From: Desulforhopalus singaporensis
GTDB lineage: Bacteria > Desulfobacterota > Desulfobulbia > Desulfobulbales > Desulfocapsaceae
Assembly (NCBI RefSeq): GCF_900104445.1
Contig: NZ_FNJI01000016.1
Span: 1-64,000, forward strand
DNA: 64,000 nt
Direction of reading: 5' to 3'
Part shown: piece by piece, positions 49,503 through 61,113 of the stretch
How the letters are laid out: the number at the start of each line of letters is the position of its first letter
Numbering within the stretch: position 1 is the first letter of the stretch
Notes under the pieces: model-generated
Seen by the model: the letters and a program-made list of their open reading frames with translations, nothing else
Database searches by the model: none
Told to the model about the DNA's origin: nothing
Position numbers and translations under genes: made by a program

Positions 49503-50453
49503 ATGATCATCAAGAAAAGGCAACAACAGGGAATACTGGCGATCAACGTTGGTCTTGCCGCCAACGTTCTCCTGGCAGTCATGAAGACCGGCGTAGGCAT
49601 CATCGGCAATAGTCCGGCGCTCCTTGCCGACGGCATCAACTCAACTTCTGATGTAGCGTACGGAATTGTCGTCAAGGTCTTCATGCACCTGTCGCACAAG
49701 CCGGCCGACGACGAGCACCCGTACGGACATGACCGGCTGGAGTCAATTGCCGCCGTGGTGGTAGGTGCCTTTGTTATTACCACCGGCATTTCCATCTTCT
49801 GGTCGTCCATCAGCAAAGTGTACGATCTGCTCAGCGGACAGAGCGATTTCGCCTCGGCGTCCAGGTTAGCCCTGTGGATTGCTCTTTTCACCGTGCTGCT
49901 CAAGATGTGGCTGACCTGCTGGACCTACAAGATAGGCAACAGGACCAGCAACAGCGTGATCCTGGCGCTTGCCGCCGATCACCGCAACGATATTTTCACC
50001 GCGCTGGCGGCAACAATCGGTATAATTTTCAGCCAGCACGGCCATATCTGGGTGGATCCCTTTGCCGGTGGGCTGGTGTCCGTAATCATCCTGATGACCG
50101 GAGTTGAAATAATCCGTGATTCCGCCGCAGACTTGATGACCACCCTGCCTGGCAAGGAGCTCACTGAAAAAATCCATCACCAGCTCGCCGACATCAAGGA
50201 CGTCCTTGATATCGAGGAGATACACGGCCATCGGTTCGGCATGTATATGGTTGTCAATATCACCATCGGCGTATCACCCGAGCTCAAGGTGGAGGAAGGG
50301 GACCGGATCGCGACGGAGGTGGAAAACAGGCTGGTGGATGAAATAGCCTATATGCGGCGGGTGTTCGTCCACTACCACCCGGTCAGGCACAGCCCAAAGC
50401 CCTCCCTGTCCGGCCATCACGCTCGGCCCGCGCAGCAAGCCTCCGACAGCTGA
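49503..50453 (+). CDS. Cation diffusion facilitator (CDF) metal transporter
   Basis: 316 residues, about six membrane helices. CDF signatures: NSPALLADGINSTSDVAYGI (metal-binding D residues in TM2), DEHPYGHDRLESIAAVVVGA, AADHRNDIFTALAATIGIIF (TM5 HxxxD/DxxxD site) and a cytosolic C-terminal domain with EEIHGHRFGMYMVVNITIGV. Exports Zn, Fe, Mn or similar ions. Four bases after surE, so in the ilvY-surE operon. The C-terminal tail is His-rich (SGHHARPAQQ) and may bind metal. Confidence 0.92.
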   Translation: MIIKKRQQQGILAINVGLAANVLLAVMKTGVGIIGNSPALLADGINSTSDVAYGIVVKVFMHLSHKPADDEHPYGHDRLESIAAVVVGAFVITTGISIFWSSISKVYDLLSGQSDFASASRLALWIALFTVLLKMWLTCWTYKIGNRTSNSVILALAADHRNDIFTALAATIGIIFSQHGHIWVDPFAGGLVSVIILMTGVEIIRDSAADLMTTLPGKELTEKIHHQLADIKDVLDIEEIHGHRFGMYMVVNITIGVSPELKVEEGDRIATEVENRLVDEIAYMRRVFVHYHPVRHSPKPSLSGHHARPAQQASDS

Positions 50454-50463
50454 CGCCAGACCC

Positions 50464-50495
50464 GCCGCTGCTCCGGAGCTCCGGTGCGGCTTTTT
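50464..50495 (+). terminator. Rho-independent terminator of the ilvY-surE-CDF operon
   Basis: GCCGC ... CCGGAGCTCCGG ... GCGGC hairpin followed by TTTTT, about 11 bases past the CDF stop codon. Confidence 0.75.
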
Positions 50496-50544
50496 GCGGG
50501 GTTGCAGATGATTTTGCGGTTTAGTTGCCCGGCAAAATGGCAGG

Positions 50545-51084
50545 TCAACTTGTTTTCTCGTCTTCCAGATAGTTATCATGGAGGACGTTTTTCACCAAGT
50601 CAGGCAGATCGTTTTTCTGTCGTGAGCTTCGCCCTAGCTGCGTTACGATCTTTTCAAGAGTTATCTGTTCGCCGATAAACAGATGGCGCAGCATCAATGA
50701 AACCAGCCTGGTTAACGCGGTGAGATTGGCAAGACTCGACTGGAGTCGATGGTCGTTTTCCCTCGGCGATGTGACAAAAAGCTCCACCGGCTTTTCATTG
50801 AAAACAGAGACAACCAGATACCATTTGTTGCTTTCCCGGTCAAAAGTCCGGAACCTTTTCGCCTCAAGTTCCTCTGCTATTTCCGTTCTCCAGGGAATCT
50901 TTATCCTTCGCACCTGGGGCAGGATCGCCCTGTCCTGCAGCAGGGGCCAGACCTGCTCGACGACATCGGGGGTGTTCAGCACGGCATAGACCGCAGGCCT
51001 GCATTTCTCGCACGCCGAAAAGCGTTTTTTGACTTTCGTTATTTTCTCGGTGGAACCGCAGAAACGGCAAGCCTTCTGTGCCAA
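50545..51084 (-). CDS. Zinc-ribbon protein with TSCPD-like C-terminal domain
   Basis: 179 residues from a TTG at 51084 preceded by a GGGAGGGGGG ribosome site six bases away; no ATG upstream. N-terminal zinc ribbon CRFCGSTEKITKVKKRFSAC-EKC (CxxC...CxxC). The C-terminal half, KPVELFVTSPRENDHRLQSS then LANLTALTRLVSLMLRHLFI and QKNDLPDLVKNVLHDNYLED, resembles the TSCPD domain found at the end of B12-dependent ribonucleotide reductases. Function unknown; no reductase gene is adjacent. Monocistronic, convergent with the CDF operon. Confidence 0.65.
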   Translation of the reverse strand: MAQKACRFCGSTEKITKVKKRFSACEKCRPAVYAVLNTPDVVEQVWPLLQDRAILPQVRRIKIPWRTEIAEELEAKRFRTFDRESNKWYLVVSVFNEKPVELFVTSPRENDHRLQSSLANLTALTRLVSLMLRHLFIGEQITLEKIVTQLGRSSRQKNDLPDLVKNVLHDNYLEDEKTS

Positions 51085-51238
51085 AGCCCCCCTCCCAATG
51101 GTTAAAATTCAGCAGAAAACATCTTTTCGGCTCTCTCCGCGATATCTTAGAACCTGCCCTTTCCAGCAGGTGCCCTGAAGATTTTTCATCAGGAAAGAAT
51201 ATTGTCCGTATCTGTCGCCTTCCTGAGGGTCCGGGCAG

Positions 51239-51280
51239 GGTCAAATCCGGAAGCACCACACCGCTCGACCGGATTTGACC
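51239..51280. other. Perfect 12-bp inverted repeat downstream of enolase, no T-run
   Basis: GGTCAAATCCGG and its exact complement are separated by 18 bases, 20 bases past the enolase stop on the minus strand. No T-run follows, so it is not a standard Rho-independent terminator; it may protect the mRNA or work with Rho. Confidence 0.5.
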
Positions 51281-51300
51281 AATTGCAGCGAAAGATGCGG

Positions 51301-52623
<1,323 letters not shown>

Positions 52624-52774
52624 TTACCCGAATCTTTTACTGCAACTGTTGTAGCAATCAGTGCAACCACCAGATACCTTTATTACTCATGTGCAGACTC
52701 TGTTCAAGTCTCTTGTTGAAAAAACCATGTTGTCAACCCGTCCACTGCCAGCCACAACCTGTTTTACCGCAACC

Positions 52775-53956
52775 TCAAAGACCATATACAATGGCAAAGG
52801 TGCTGTCACCCTGAAATCGGCCCCTGTTGCTATTTTCTGCAAACCATCTTGTGTCCGGTACAATATTCCGGGCAACATGTGGTGGCTGCGCAATCGAGGC
52901 TATCGGCAGATCACGGTGAAAGACAATCTGCTGAAACACATTCTGGGCAAAGAACAGGCAGATGAAACAGACGATACCGGCAATCACCGGGGTACAGACC
53001 CAGCCAACGGCAATACCGCTTACCTTCTTCCAGTTGATATTGCGTCCTCCCCTCATGAGGCCCATCCCCAGCACGGCTCCGACAATTGCCTGGGAGCTGG
53101 AAACGGGTACCAGCGGGATTGGCGGCAAACCGTGAGCCAGAAGAAAGCTCTCAATTCCCTGGGACGCGAAAAGAAACAGCACAATCGAATGGGACAACAC
53201 TGCAACGAAAGCCATAATGGGGGAGAGCTTGAAGATGCCCCTTCCCACCGTCTCGATCACCCGGCGGGAATAGGTAAAGACGCCAACCGCTATGGCAATG
53301 CTCCCGATAAGAAAAAGCTGGTGCCTGGCGCTGAAAACCAGGGTATCGAAAACAACAAGGTCGTCGAAAAAGGAGCCTGGCAGAAATACCCCGACCACAT
53401 TGGCGATATTGTTTGCCCCCAGCGAGTAGGACCCGAAAGCCCCGGCAAGCAGCAGTCCTGCCCTGGTGAACCGATCCAGCATAAATATATGAAACGAGAA
53501 TGAGTTAACCAGAACCTGGACACATTTGTAGCAGATAACGGCGATAGCCGCGGAGAGAAGCGGACAGGCGACCCAGGTCAGCACGATCTTTGTCAGCGCG
53601 TTATAATCGGTGGCGAATCCGGAAAATAGATTCCAGCCGACAATGGAACCGACGATGGCCTGCGAGGTCGAAACCGGCCACTTCGCCAAAGTCATCAGGT
53701 AAACCGACACCGCGGCGGCAAAGGCAACGACAAAACTTCCGGCCATGGCATTCACCGCTCCCAGATCGCTCAGGGTCTCGGTGGCTCCCGCACCGCTTAT
53801 CACTGCACCGAGAATAACAAAAATTGAGCAGGAAACGGCAGCGGTCCTGAAGCGGATCATTCTCGACCCTACCGCCGTACCGAAGACGTTGGAGGCATCA
53901 TTGGCCCCCAGTGACCACCCGAGAAAAAGACCGCTTGAAAGAAAAAATGGAGTCAT
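52775..53956 (-). CDS. Inorganic phosphate transporter, PiT family
   Basis: 393 residues, ten or more hydrophobic segments, with the PHO4/PiT signatures: GWSLGANDASNVFGTAVGSR near the start, KWPVSTSQAIVGSIVGWNL, GSYSLGANNIANVVGVFLPG and VSSSQAIVGAVLGMGLMRGG. Low-affinity Na+- or H+-coupled phosphate (or metal-phosphate) uptake. Downstream of the DUF47 gene (11 bases apart), the usual pairing. The C-terminal 50 residues after FICLFFAQNVFQQI are non-conserved and may be cytosolic. Confidence 0.93.
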   Translation of the reverse strand: MTPFFLSSGLFLGWSLGANDASNVFGTAVGSRMIRFRTAAVSCSIFVILGAVISGAGATETLSDLGAVNAMAGSFVVAFAAAVSVYLMTLAKWPVSTSQAIVGSIVGWNLFSGFATDYNALTKIVLTWVACPLLSAAIAVICYKCVQVLVNSFSFHIFMLDRFTRAGLLLAGAFGSYSLGANNIANVVGVFLPGSFFDDLVVFDTLVFSARHQLFLIGSIAIAVGVFTYSRRVIETVGRGIFKLSPIMAFVAVLSHSIVLFLFASQGIESFLLAHGLPPIPLVPVSSSQAIVGAVLGMGLMRGGRNINWKKVSGIAVGWVCTPVIAGIVCFICLFFAQNVFQQIVFHRDLPIASIAQPPHVARNIVPDTRWFAENSNRGRFQGDSTFAIVYGL

Positions 53957-53967
53957 GGCGTAAAGCT

Positions 53968-54621
53968 CTATAAAGATCTTTTAATGACATAGATGGACAG
54001 ACTGTCGGCAACATCCTCCGCCTGGTTGGAGATATCCTCGATGCGGCGGATTATATCGCGCAGCTGCATCTTCTGGCTCAACTCGAACTGTTCGTTGTTG
54101 AATATTTCGAGTTGCAGCTGCGTCGACACAACATCGGCCTCTTTTTCCCAGAACGACACCTTGTGCAGGTGGTCGGCGACTTTATTGATATCGGTAAAGT
54201 AGGCACGGACCGAGAGAGTCAGCGCCTCCACTGAGTTTACGACGTTGTCGGAAAGGCTTTTGACCCCCGCCGCCAGCGATTGCGGAATGGCAGGTTTCTC
54301 TATGTACAGCTGATACATGGCCCCTTTGAATTTACCGAGAAGCGAGTCCATGGTCTCTATCATTCGCAACACGTCTCCCCTGGATTCGGGAATAAGGGTT
54401 TTCCGGTAGAGATGGTCCTCTATGGAACGGCGAAGACGATCGGCGCGATGTTCGGTATCGATCATCTGCTGCAGCAGCCGTTCGAATTTATCCCCGTTGG
54501 ACTCGAAAAATGTCGTTATCCCCTGATTGAAGATAAGTCCCGACTGGCTGACCTGATTGAGAAAATTTTCGATTTCCTTTTCTATCCCTGTCCGGGTTTT
54601 CAGGATGCGTCTAAGTGTCAT
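53968..54621 (-). CDS. DUF47 (PhoU-like) protein, partner of PiT transporter
   Basis: 217 residues, all-helical PhoU/DUF47 fold: FESNGDKFERLLQQMIDTEH, DVLRMIETMDSLLGKFKGAM, DIIRRIEDISNQAEDVADSL. Ribosome site GGAG. These proteins are nearly always next to a PiT transporter and are thought to regulate or assist it. Translated just before the transporter gene in one operon. Metal binding through conserved acidic residues (EDxxD) is typical for the family. Confidence 0.93.
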   Translation of the reverse strand: MTLRRILKTRTGIEKEIENFLNQVSQSGLIFNQGITTFFESNGDKFERLLQQMIDTEHRADRLRRSIEDHLYRKTLIPESRGDVLRMIETMDSLLGKFKGAMYQLYIEKPAIPQSLAAGVKSLSDNVVNSVEALTLSVRAYFTDINKVADHLHKVSFWEKEADVVSTQLQLEIFNNEQFELSQKMQLRDIIRRIEDISNQAEDVADSLSIYVIKRSL

Positions 54622-54783
54622 GCAAAAGGCTCCATCAAACAGTTAAGGTAAAGATCCGACTCCAACAATATTATTGCACTGTAACACCACCTTGTGCAAG
54701 GTCATACCCCCCTGCGGTACAGAAATTAAAATCGATATACCAATGCACACAGAACGCCCAGGCGAGTTACGGGATACTCTTTC

Positions 54784-56178
54784 TCACCTGTGCCCTGGAC
54801 GCAGGCAGGAGGTGATGCTGCGAACATCCTGGCATGTTTCGATACCCAGGATACTCTTTTCGAGGCGCTCAACCCTTGTCTGATCAAGGGTCCGTGCCGC
54901 AAGGGCTCTATACTTTTCAATGACTGTTTGGGGGGCGAGGGGATTCTGGGGGGCTCCTCCGGCATAGTCGACGTGGTCCTCGATGATGCGGCCGTCAACC
55001 GTTTCGACGCTGATATACGGTTCCGAATCGTAGGGCAGCTCCGGACTCTCGACAAGCTCTACCAGCGCGGCAAGTTTCAACACCCGGGGATCGGTAAGGT
55101 ACGGGGCTTCAAACTCTTCGATAAAGGCCCTGCCGGTGGCCAGGAGCACCCCGACGGAATAGGGCAGACTCAGCTGCGCCTGGAGCCGCGACCGGGGAGA
55201 ACTGGTGCCGCCTACCATCTGCATCATTTCCGGAATACACCGGACCTTGATAGTCGCAATATCTTCCGCCGCCAGCCGGTGATTGTCTTTTATCTGTAAT
55301 ATCACATCAAGTGTGGAGTGGATATCACGGCAGGCTGCATACGGCTTTATGCCACTTCGCATCAATCCGTATTCCGTGCCCAGGTTTGCCAGCAGCGCTT
55401 CAGGTTTTTGCGCGGTTCTGGCATAAGTTCCCCAGAAACCTCCCCACCGGGCTTCAAACACCTGCCTTGGACCGGTAAAGCCATTTTTTGCAAGACAGGC
55501 AGCAGTGACTCCCGACTCTGCCGCGCGGCCGACGTTATACCGTTTGGACATGGCGGCTTCGCCGGAAAAAGCCCACGTGCCGCCGGTAAATGTGCCGGCA
55601 AGCCCGATGGCCCAGGCGGTCTGTTGCACGTCGAGGTTCAAGGCTCTGGCAACGGCTGCTGCACCGCCGAAAGCGCCACAGGTGCCGGTGGAATGGAAGC
55701 CGTCTCCGTGATTATGCGGCCGATAGCCTCCGGCGCTGTCAAGCACCCTGCGGCACACCTCGTAACCGACTATCATTCCCTCAAGCAGTCTCTTGCCGCT
55801 GATCACGGGATACGCTTCTGCAACCGCCATGAGTGCTGGAATTACCACGGCGCCCGAATGATCTGCTCCACCGAAATCATCGAGTTCCCTGGCGTGGGAA
55901 ACTATGCCGTTATACAGGGCGGCCCCCGGGGCGGACGAGGTTTGGGCCCCTCCCCACAGCGTACAGGGACCACCCCCGGGAAACAGGGTCGCCACCCCCT
56001 TTGCTGCAGCTTGAGCCTCGGGGGTATCGACACCAGCAAGAGCTGCGCCGAGAAGATCGAGAAGCAGGTGTTTGGCGTGACTTACGACGTTATCGGGAAC
56101 CTCTTCAAGGCTGAGCCCTGCGGTGTAGCCGGCGAGTCGTTCTGCATAGCTTGCGGTTGGTGTTTCCAGTTCCTGCAT
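54784..56178 (-). CDS. MmgE/PrpD-family protein
   Basis: 464 residues from ATG 56178 (ribosome site AGGGGAA); an earlier frame from 56397 is rejected because it overlaps the ABC ATPase gene. MmgE/PrpD features: HAKHLLLDLLGAALAGVDTP at the N-terminus, SHARELDDFGGADHSGAVVI-PALMAVAE, GFHSTGTCGAFGGAAAVARA, KPYAACRDIHSTLDVILQIK. The family contains 2-methylcitrate dehydratase, cis-aconitate decarboxylase (CAD) and iminodisuccinate epimerase. It lies at the end of an amino-acid ABC operon, so an amino- or imino-acid-related substrate seems possible. Actual reaction unknown. Confidence 0.87.
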   Translation of the reverse strand: MQELETPTASYAERLAGYTAGLSLEEVPDNVVSHAKHLLLDLLGAALAGVDTPEAQAAAKGVATLFPGGGPCTLWGGAQTSSAPGAALYNGIVSHARELDDFGGADHSGAVVIPALMAVAEAYPVISGKRLLEGMIVGYEVCRRVLDSAGGYRPHNHGDGFHSTGTCGAFGGAAAVARALNLDVQQTAWAIGLAGTFTGGTWAFSGEAAMSKRYNVGRAAESGVTAACLAKNGFTGPRQVFEARWGGFWGTYARTAQKPEALLANLGTEYGLMRSGIKPYAACRDIHSTLDVILQIKDNHRLAAEDIATIKVRCIPEMMQMVGGTSSPRSRLQAQLSLPYSVGVLLATGRAFIEEFEAPYLTDPRVLKLAALVELVESPELPYDSEPYISVETVDGRIIEDHVDYAGGAPQNPLAPQTVIEKYRALAARTLDQTRVERLEKSILGIETCQDVRSITSCLRPGHR

Positions 56179-56248
56179 CGATAGGTTCCCCTGAAAAAAA
56201 AATGTTACAGCCGACAGTTTTTTGCCTGAAGCCAAAACTTCCCGCCGG

Positions 56249-57019
56249 TCAATGGGCGATAACCTGACTGAGAAAGGTGACCGTCCTGTCATACTGCGGG
56301 TTGGTAAAAAAGTTCTCGGGGTCGTTTTCCTCAACAATCTCCCCGCCGTCCATGAAGACCACACGATCGGCGACCGTTCTGGCAAAACCCATTTCATGGG
56401 TCACGCAGATCATGGTCATGCCGGACTTGGCAAGATCGGTCATGACATCGAGCACTTCCTTGATCATCTCGGGGTCAAGGGCCGAGGTCGGTTCGTCAAA
56501 CAGCATCACTTTCGGGTTCATGCACAGACAACGGGCAATGGCAATGCGCTGCTGCTGTCCTCCGGAACACTGGTTCGGATATTTATGGGCAAGATCCGGA
56601 ATTTTCACCCGTTCAAGATATTGAAACGCCAGTTCCCGGGCTTGCGCCAGGGGCATTTTGCGGATCCACACCGGTGAAACCGTAAGGTTCTCAAGCACTG
56701 TCATATGGGGGAAAAGATTGAAGTTCTGAAACAGCATGCCAACTTCCCGGCGAACCTGATCGATCCTTTTTACATCATTGGTAAGTTCGATGCCGTTGAC
56801 AAAGATTTTCCCCTCCTGATGGGTTTCCAGCCGGTTGATACAGCGGATGAGGGTCGACTTGCCGGAACCCGAGGGACCGCACACGACGACCTTTTCACCT
56901 TTAGCGACTGTCATGTTGATATCCTTTAAGACATGGAAATCGCCAAACCACTTGTTAAGATGAGAGATTGCGATAATTTCTTCCCTGTCCCGCGCTGATT
57001 TCTTGTCTGTATCGGCCAT
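56249..57019 (-). CDS. aapP: General L-amino-acid ABC transporter, ATP-binding protein (AapP)
   Basis: 256 residues from ATG 57019. Walker [11 protein letters not shown]-loop [16 protein letters not shown], signature [15 protein letters not shown], Walker [16 protein letters not shown] and His loop VTHEM. Close to GlnQ/AapP polar amino-acid ATPases. Third component gene after the two permeases, 92 bases after aapM; weak ribosome site. Energises uptake through AapQM. Confidence 0.92.
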   Translation of the reverse strand: MADTDKKSARDREEIIAISHLNKWFGDFHVLKDINMTVAKGEKVVVCGPSGSGKSTLIRCINRLETHQEGKIFVNGIELTNDVKRIDQVRREVGMLFQNFNLFPHMTVLENLTVSPVWIRKMPLAQARELAFQYLERVKIPDLAHKYPNQCSGGQQQRIAIARCLCMNPKVMLFDEPTSALDPEMIKEVLDVMTDLAKSGMTMICVTHEMGFARTVADRVVFMDGGEIVEENDPENFFTNPQYDRTVTFLSQVIAH

Positions 57020-57111
57020 TTTCGATGATGTGTTCTGTTGTTGTCGTTGATCGTTACCTAAGTGCCGCCGTACTCCCCGGAACCACAACCCAGCTGCGGC
57101 CCGGATATGCA

Positions 57112-58548
<1,437 letters not shown>

Positions 58549-58557
58549 GATTTCTCC

Positions 58558-59748
58558 TCAAAATCCCCTCAGGGCGAATTTTTTATTGTACCAGTTCATG
58601 AAAAGTGAAATGGTGATGCTGAGCGTAAGGTAGACCGCCATGGTAATGGTGATAATCTCAACCGCCTGACCCGACTGGTTAAGCGCCGTTCCGGCAAAAA
58701 CATGCACCAGGTCCGGATAACCAATAACGACCGCCAGCGACGAATTTTTAATCAGAGTCAGGTACTGGCTGATCAGCGGCGGGGTAACCACGCGCATCGC
58801 CTGGGGGATGATAACCAGGCGATAAGTCAGCCAGGGGCTGTAGCCGAGCGCAAAAGTCGCTTCCCGTTGCCCCTTGTCCACCGCCATTATTCCGGAGCGC
58901 ACATATTCACCGATGAAGGTGGCGGAATAGAGGGTAAGCGACAGCCACAGCGCAATGAGCTCTGGCAATATCGTTATCCCCCCGCGAAAATTAAACCCGT
59001 GCAGCGCAGGCACATCCCAGTGAACCGGAACGCCGGCTGCGAGCAGAACCACGAGCGGCAGCATGACAACAACGCCAAACGATACCGGATATGCCGGGAA
59101 GCGGATGCCGGTCTTCTGTTGCCGCAGCCTGGCCCAGCGGACAAGAATTATCGAGAAAATCACGGCGATTGCAAAAGCTATCGGGACACCACCAAATCCC
59201 GCCTCGGTTACCGGCCTGGGAATCTGCATTCCCCGGTTGCATAGATATATCCAGTTATTGAAGTTCAGAGCCTGCCGGGGGCCAGGAAGCGGGGCCAGGA
59301 TAGCCAGGTACCAGAACAGAATCTGCAGCAGGAGGGGAACATTCCTGACGATCTCCGTATAGGCTTCCGCCATCTTCGATACCAGCCAGTTCGGCGAAAG
59401 CCGGATCACTCCCAGGAAAAATCCCAGAATCGTTGCGAATATTATGCCGAGCACCGAAACCAGCATGGTATTGAGGAGCCCCACCAGCAGCGCCCGCGCG
59501 TAGGTGCTTTCACCCGAATAGGATACGAGCGTCTGGCTGATGTCAAACCCGGAAGGATCGTTGAGAAAACCGAACCCGGTGGTTATTCCAGCCTTGTGAA
59601 GGTTCTGCCCTACATTGTACACTGCATACCCGGCGACACATGCAATTACAGCCAGGACAAGTGCCTGGGCCACCCACCCTCGCACCCTGGTATCGTTGAG
59701 CATGCTGCGTTTTGTTTTGTCTGTTTCCCTGTCGTATCTATCCGCCAT
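58558..59748 (-). CDS. aapQ: General L-amino-acid ABC transporter, permease (AapQ)
   Basis: 396 residues from ATG 59748; the frame extends upstream to 59898 but homology starts near RGWVAQALVLAVIACVAGYA. Family motifs TYARALLVGLLNTMLVSVLG, AYTEIVRNVPLLLQILFWYL (EAA-loop), EYVRSGIMAVDKGQREATFA-LGYSPWLTYRLVIIPQAM. Follows the binding-protein gene by about 200 bases. Second permease of a polar/hydrophobic amino-acid uptake system. Confidence 0.93.
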   Translation of the reverse strand: MADRYDRETDKTKRSMLNDTRVRGWVAQALVLAVIACVAGYAVYNVGQNLHKAGITTGFGFLNDPSGFDISQTLVSYSGESTYARALLVGLLNTMLVSVLGIIFATILGFFLGVIRLSPNWLVSKMAEAYTEIVRNVPLLLQILFWYLAILAPLPGPRQALNFNNWIYLCNRGMQIPRPVTEAGFGGVPIAFAIAVIFSIILVRWARLRQQKTGIRFPAYPVSFGVVVMLPLVVLLAAGVPVHWDVPALHGFNFRGGITILPELIALWLSLTLYSATFIGEYVRSGIMAVDKGQREATFALGYSPWLTYRLVIIPQAMRVVTPPLISQYLTLIKNSSLAVVIGYPDLVHVFAGTALNQSGQAVEIITITMAVYLTLSITISLFMNWYNKKFALRGF

Positions 59749-59947
59749 AGAGTCGGTCGCCGTGCAAAAATTAGTGGACTTGCGGTCGGTAATAACACCA
59801 AAGCCAAAGAACAGTGAACAGTACAGGCTCTGTTTCCGGTCAATCAGCCCCTGCACAGGTTGAAAGTGCGGACTGTTGTTTAGCCCCGCACCGACCAATC
59901 CGCACTTTCACCATCTGTTCATCCCTTTGCCAGAAAAGAATCGGGCA

Positions 59948-60967
59948 TCAGCGGACCGGGGGAGCGTACATCAGGCCGCCATCCGTCCACAGGGCGTTGA
60001 CACCACGCTCAAGACCAAGAGCGGTATTGGGGCCGACGTTGCGTTCGTACAGTTCGCCGTAGTTTCCGACATGCTTGATGATCCTGTAAGCCCAGTCGGC
60101 GCTCAGACCGAGATACTGGCCGAAATCCGCATCCACCCCGAGAAAGCGCTTTACCGCCGGATTGTTCGACTTGAGCTTTTCATCGACATTTTTCGAGGTG
60201 ATTCCCATCTCTTCAGCATTTATGAGGGCAAACAGCGTCCAGCGCACGATGTCGCTCCACTGCTGGTCCCCCTGCCGTACAGCCGGCCCCAGCGGCTCCT
60301 TGGAGATAACCTCGGGAAGAATTATGTGATCCTTGGGGTTGCCAAGGGTGGTCCGTCTGGCGGCCAACCCTGAGGTATCGGTAGTGTAAACGTCACAGCG
60401 TCCGGTATCATAGATAACGGTTGCTTCGTCGGCGCTTTCGTAAACAACCGGTTTGTAAGTCATCCCTTTGGCGGTGAAGTAATCAGAGATATTGAGCTCG
60501 GTAGTAGTTCCGGACTGGGTGCAGACACTGGCACCGTCAAGCTCCAGCGCACTTTTTACGCCGAGCTCTTTTTTAACCATGAACCCCTGTCCGTCGTAAA
60601 AAAGGGTACCGACAAACTCGAGGCCAAGCTTGGTGTCACGCTGGAAGGTCCAGGTAGTGTTGCGTGTCAGAAGATCAATCTCTCCGGACTGCAACGCAGT
60701 AAACGCTTCCTTGAACGCTACCGGCGTAAAACGGGCCTTGGCCGGATCATCAAAAATAGCAGCGGCCACCGCGCGGGCAAAATCGACATCCATCCCGGTC
60801 CAGTTCCCTTTTGCATCAGGTGCCGAAAAACCGATAACCTTACCGGAAACTCCTGCATTTACATAACCTTTTTCCTTTACGGCATCAAGTGTTCCCGCCT
60901 GGACACTGTTTGCAAGAAAACCAGCCGTAATTGCAGACGCAACTACCAGTGACTTCATGAATTTCAT
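59948..60967 (-). CDS. aapJ: General L-amino-acid ABC transporter, periplasmic binding protein (AapJ)
   Basis: 339 residues. N-terminal signal peptide (FMKSLVVASAITAGFLANSV-QAG). Binding domain motifs: GYVNAGVSGKVIGFSAPDAK, GNWTGMDVDFARAVAAAIFD, VAFKEAFTALQSGEIDLLTR, GFMVKKELGVKSALELDGAS-VCTQSGTT and a C-terminal NYGELYERNVGPNTALGLER. Broad-specificity amino-acid binding. First gene of the aapJQMP-prpD operon. Its start is 146 bases from the end of the upstream saccharopine dehydrogenase gene. Confidence 0.95.
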   Translation of the reverse strand: MKFMKSLVVASAITAGFLANSVQAGTLDAVKEKGYVNAGVSGKVIGFSAPDAKGNWTGMDVDFARAVAAAIFDDPAKARFTPVAFKEAFTALQSGEIDLLTRNTTWTFQRDTKLGLEFVGTLFYDGQGFMVKKELGVKSALELDGASVCTQSGTTTELNISDYFTAKGMTYKPVVYESADEATVIYDTGRCDVYTTDTSGLAARRTTLGNPKDHIILPEVISKEPLGPAVRQGDQQWSDIVRWTLFALINAEEMGITSKNVDEKLKSNNPAVKRFLGVDADFGQYLGLSADWAYRIIKHVGNYGELYERNVGPNTALGLERGVNALWTDGGLMYAPPVR

Positions 60968-61113
60968 TTTCTCTCTCCTTGTTTAAGATTATCCGCTGCC
61001 GCACCTCACATACCTCATGCAGGTTTTGCTGGCAACAGCGATACCATGCCGCAACACAGTGGCGGAAGAAAACCGCCGCTACGCCCGGGCGTAATCGCAG
61101 GTTTTACTTCCAG

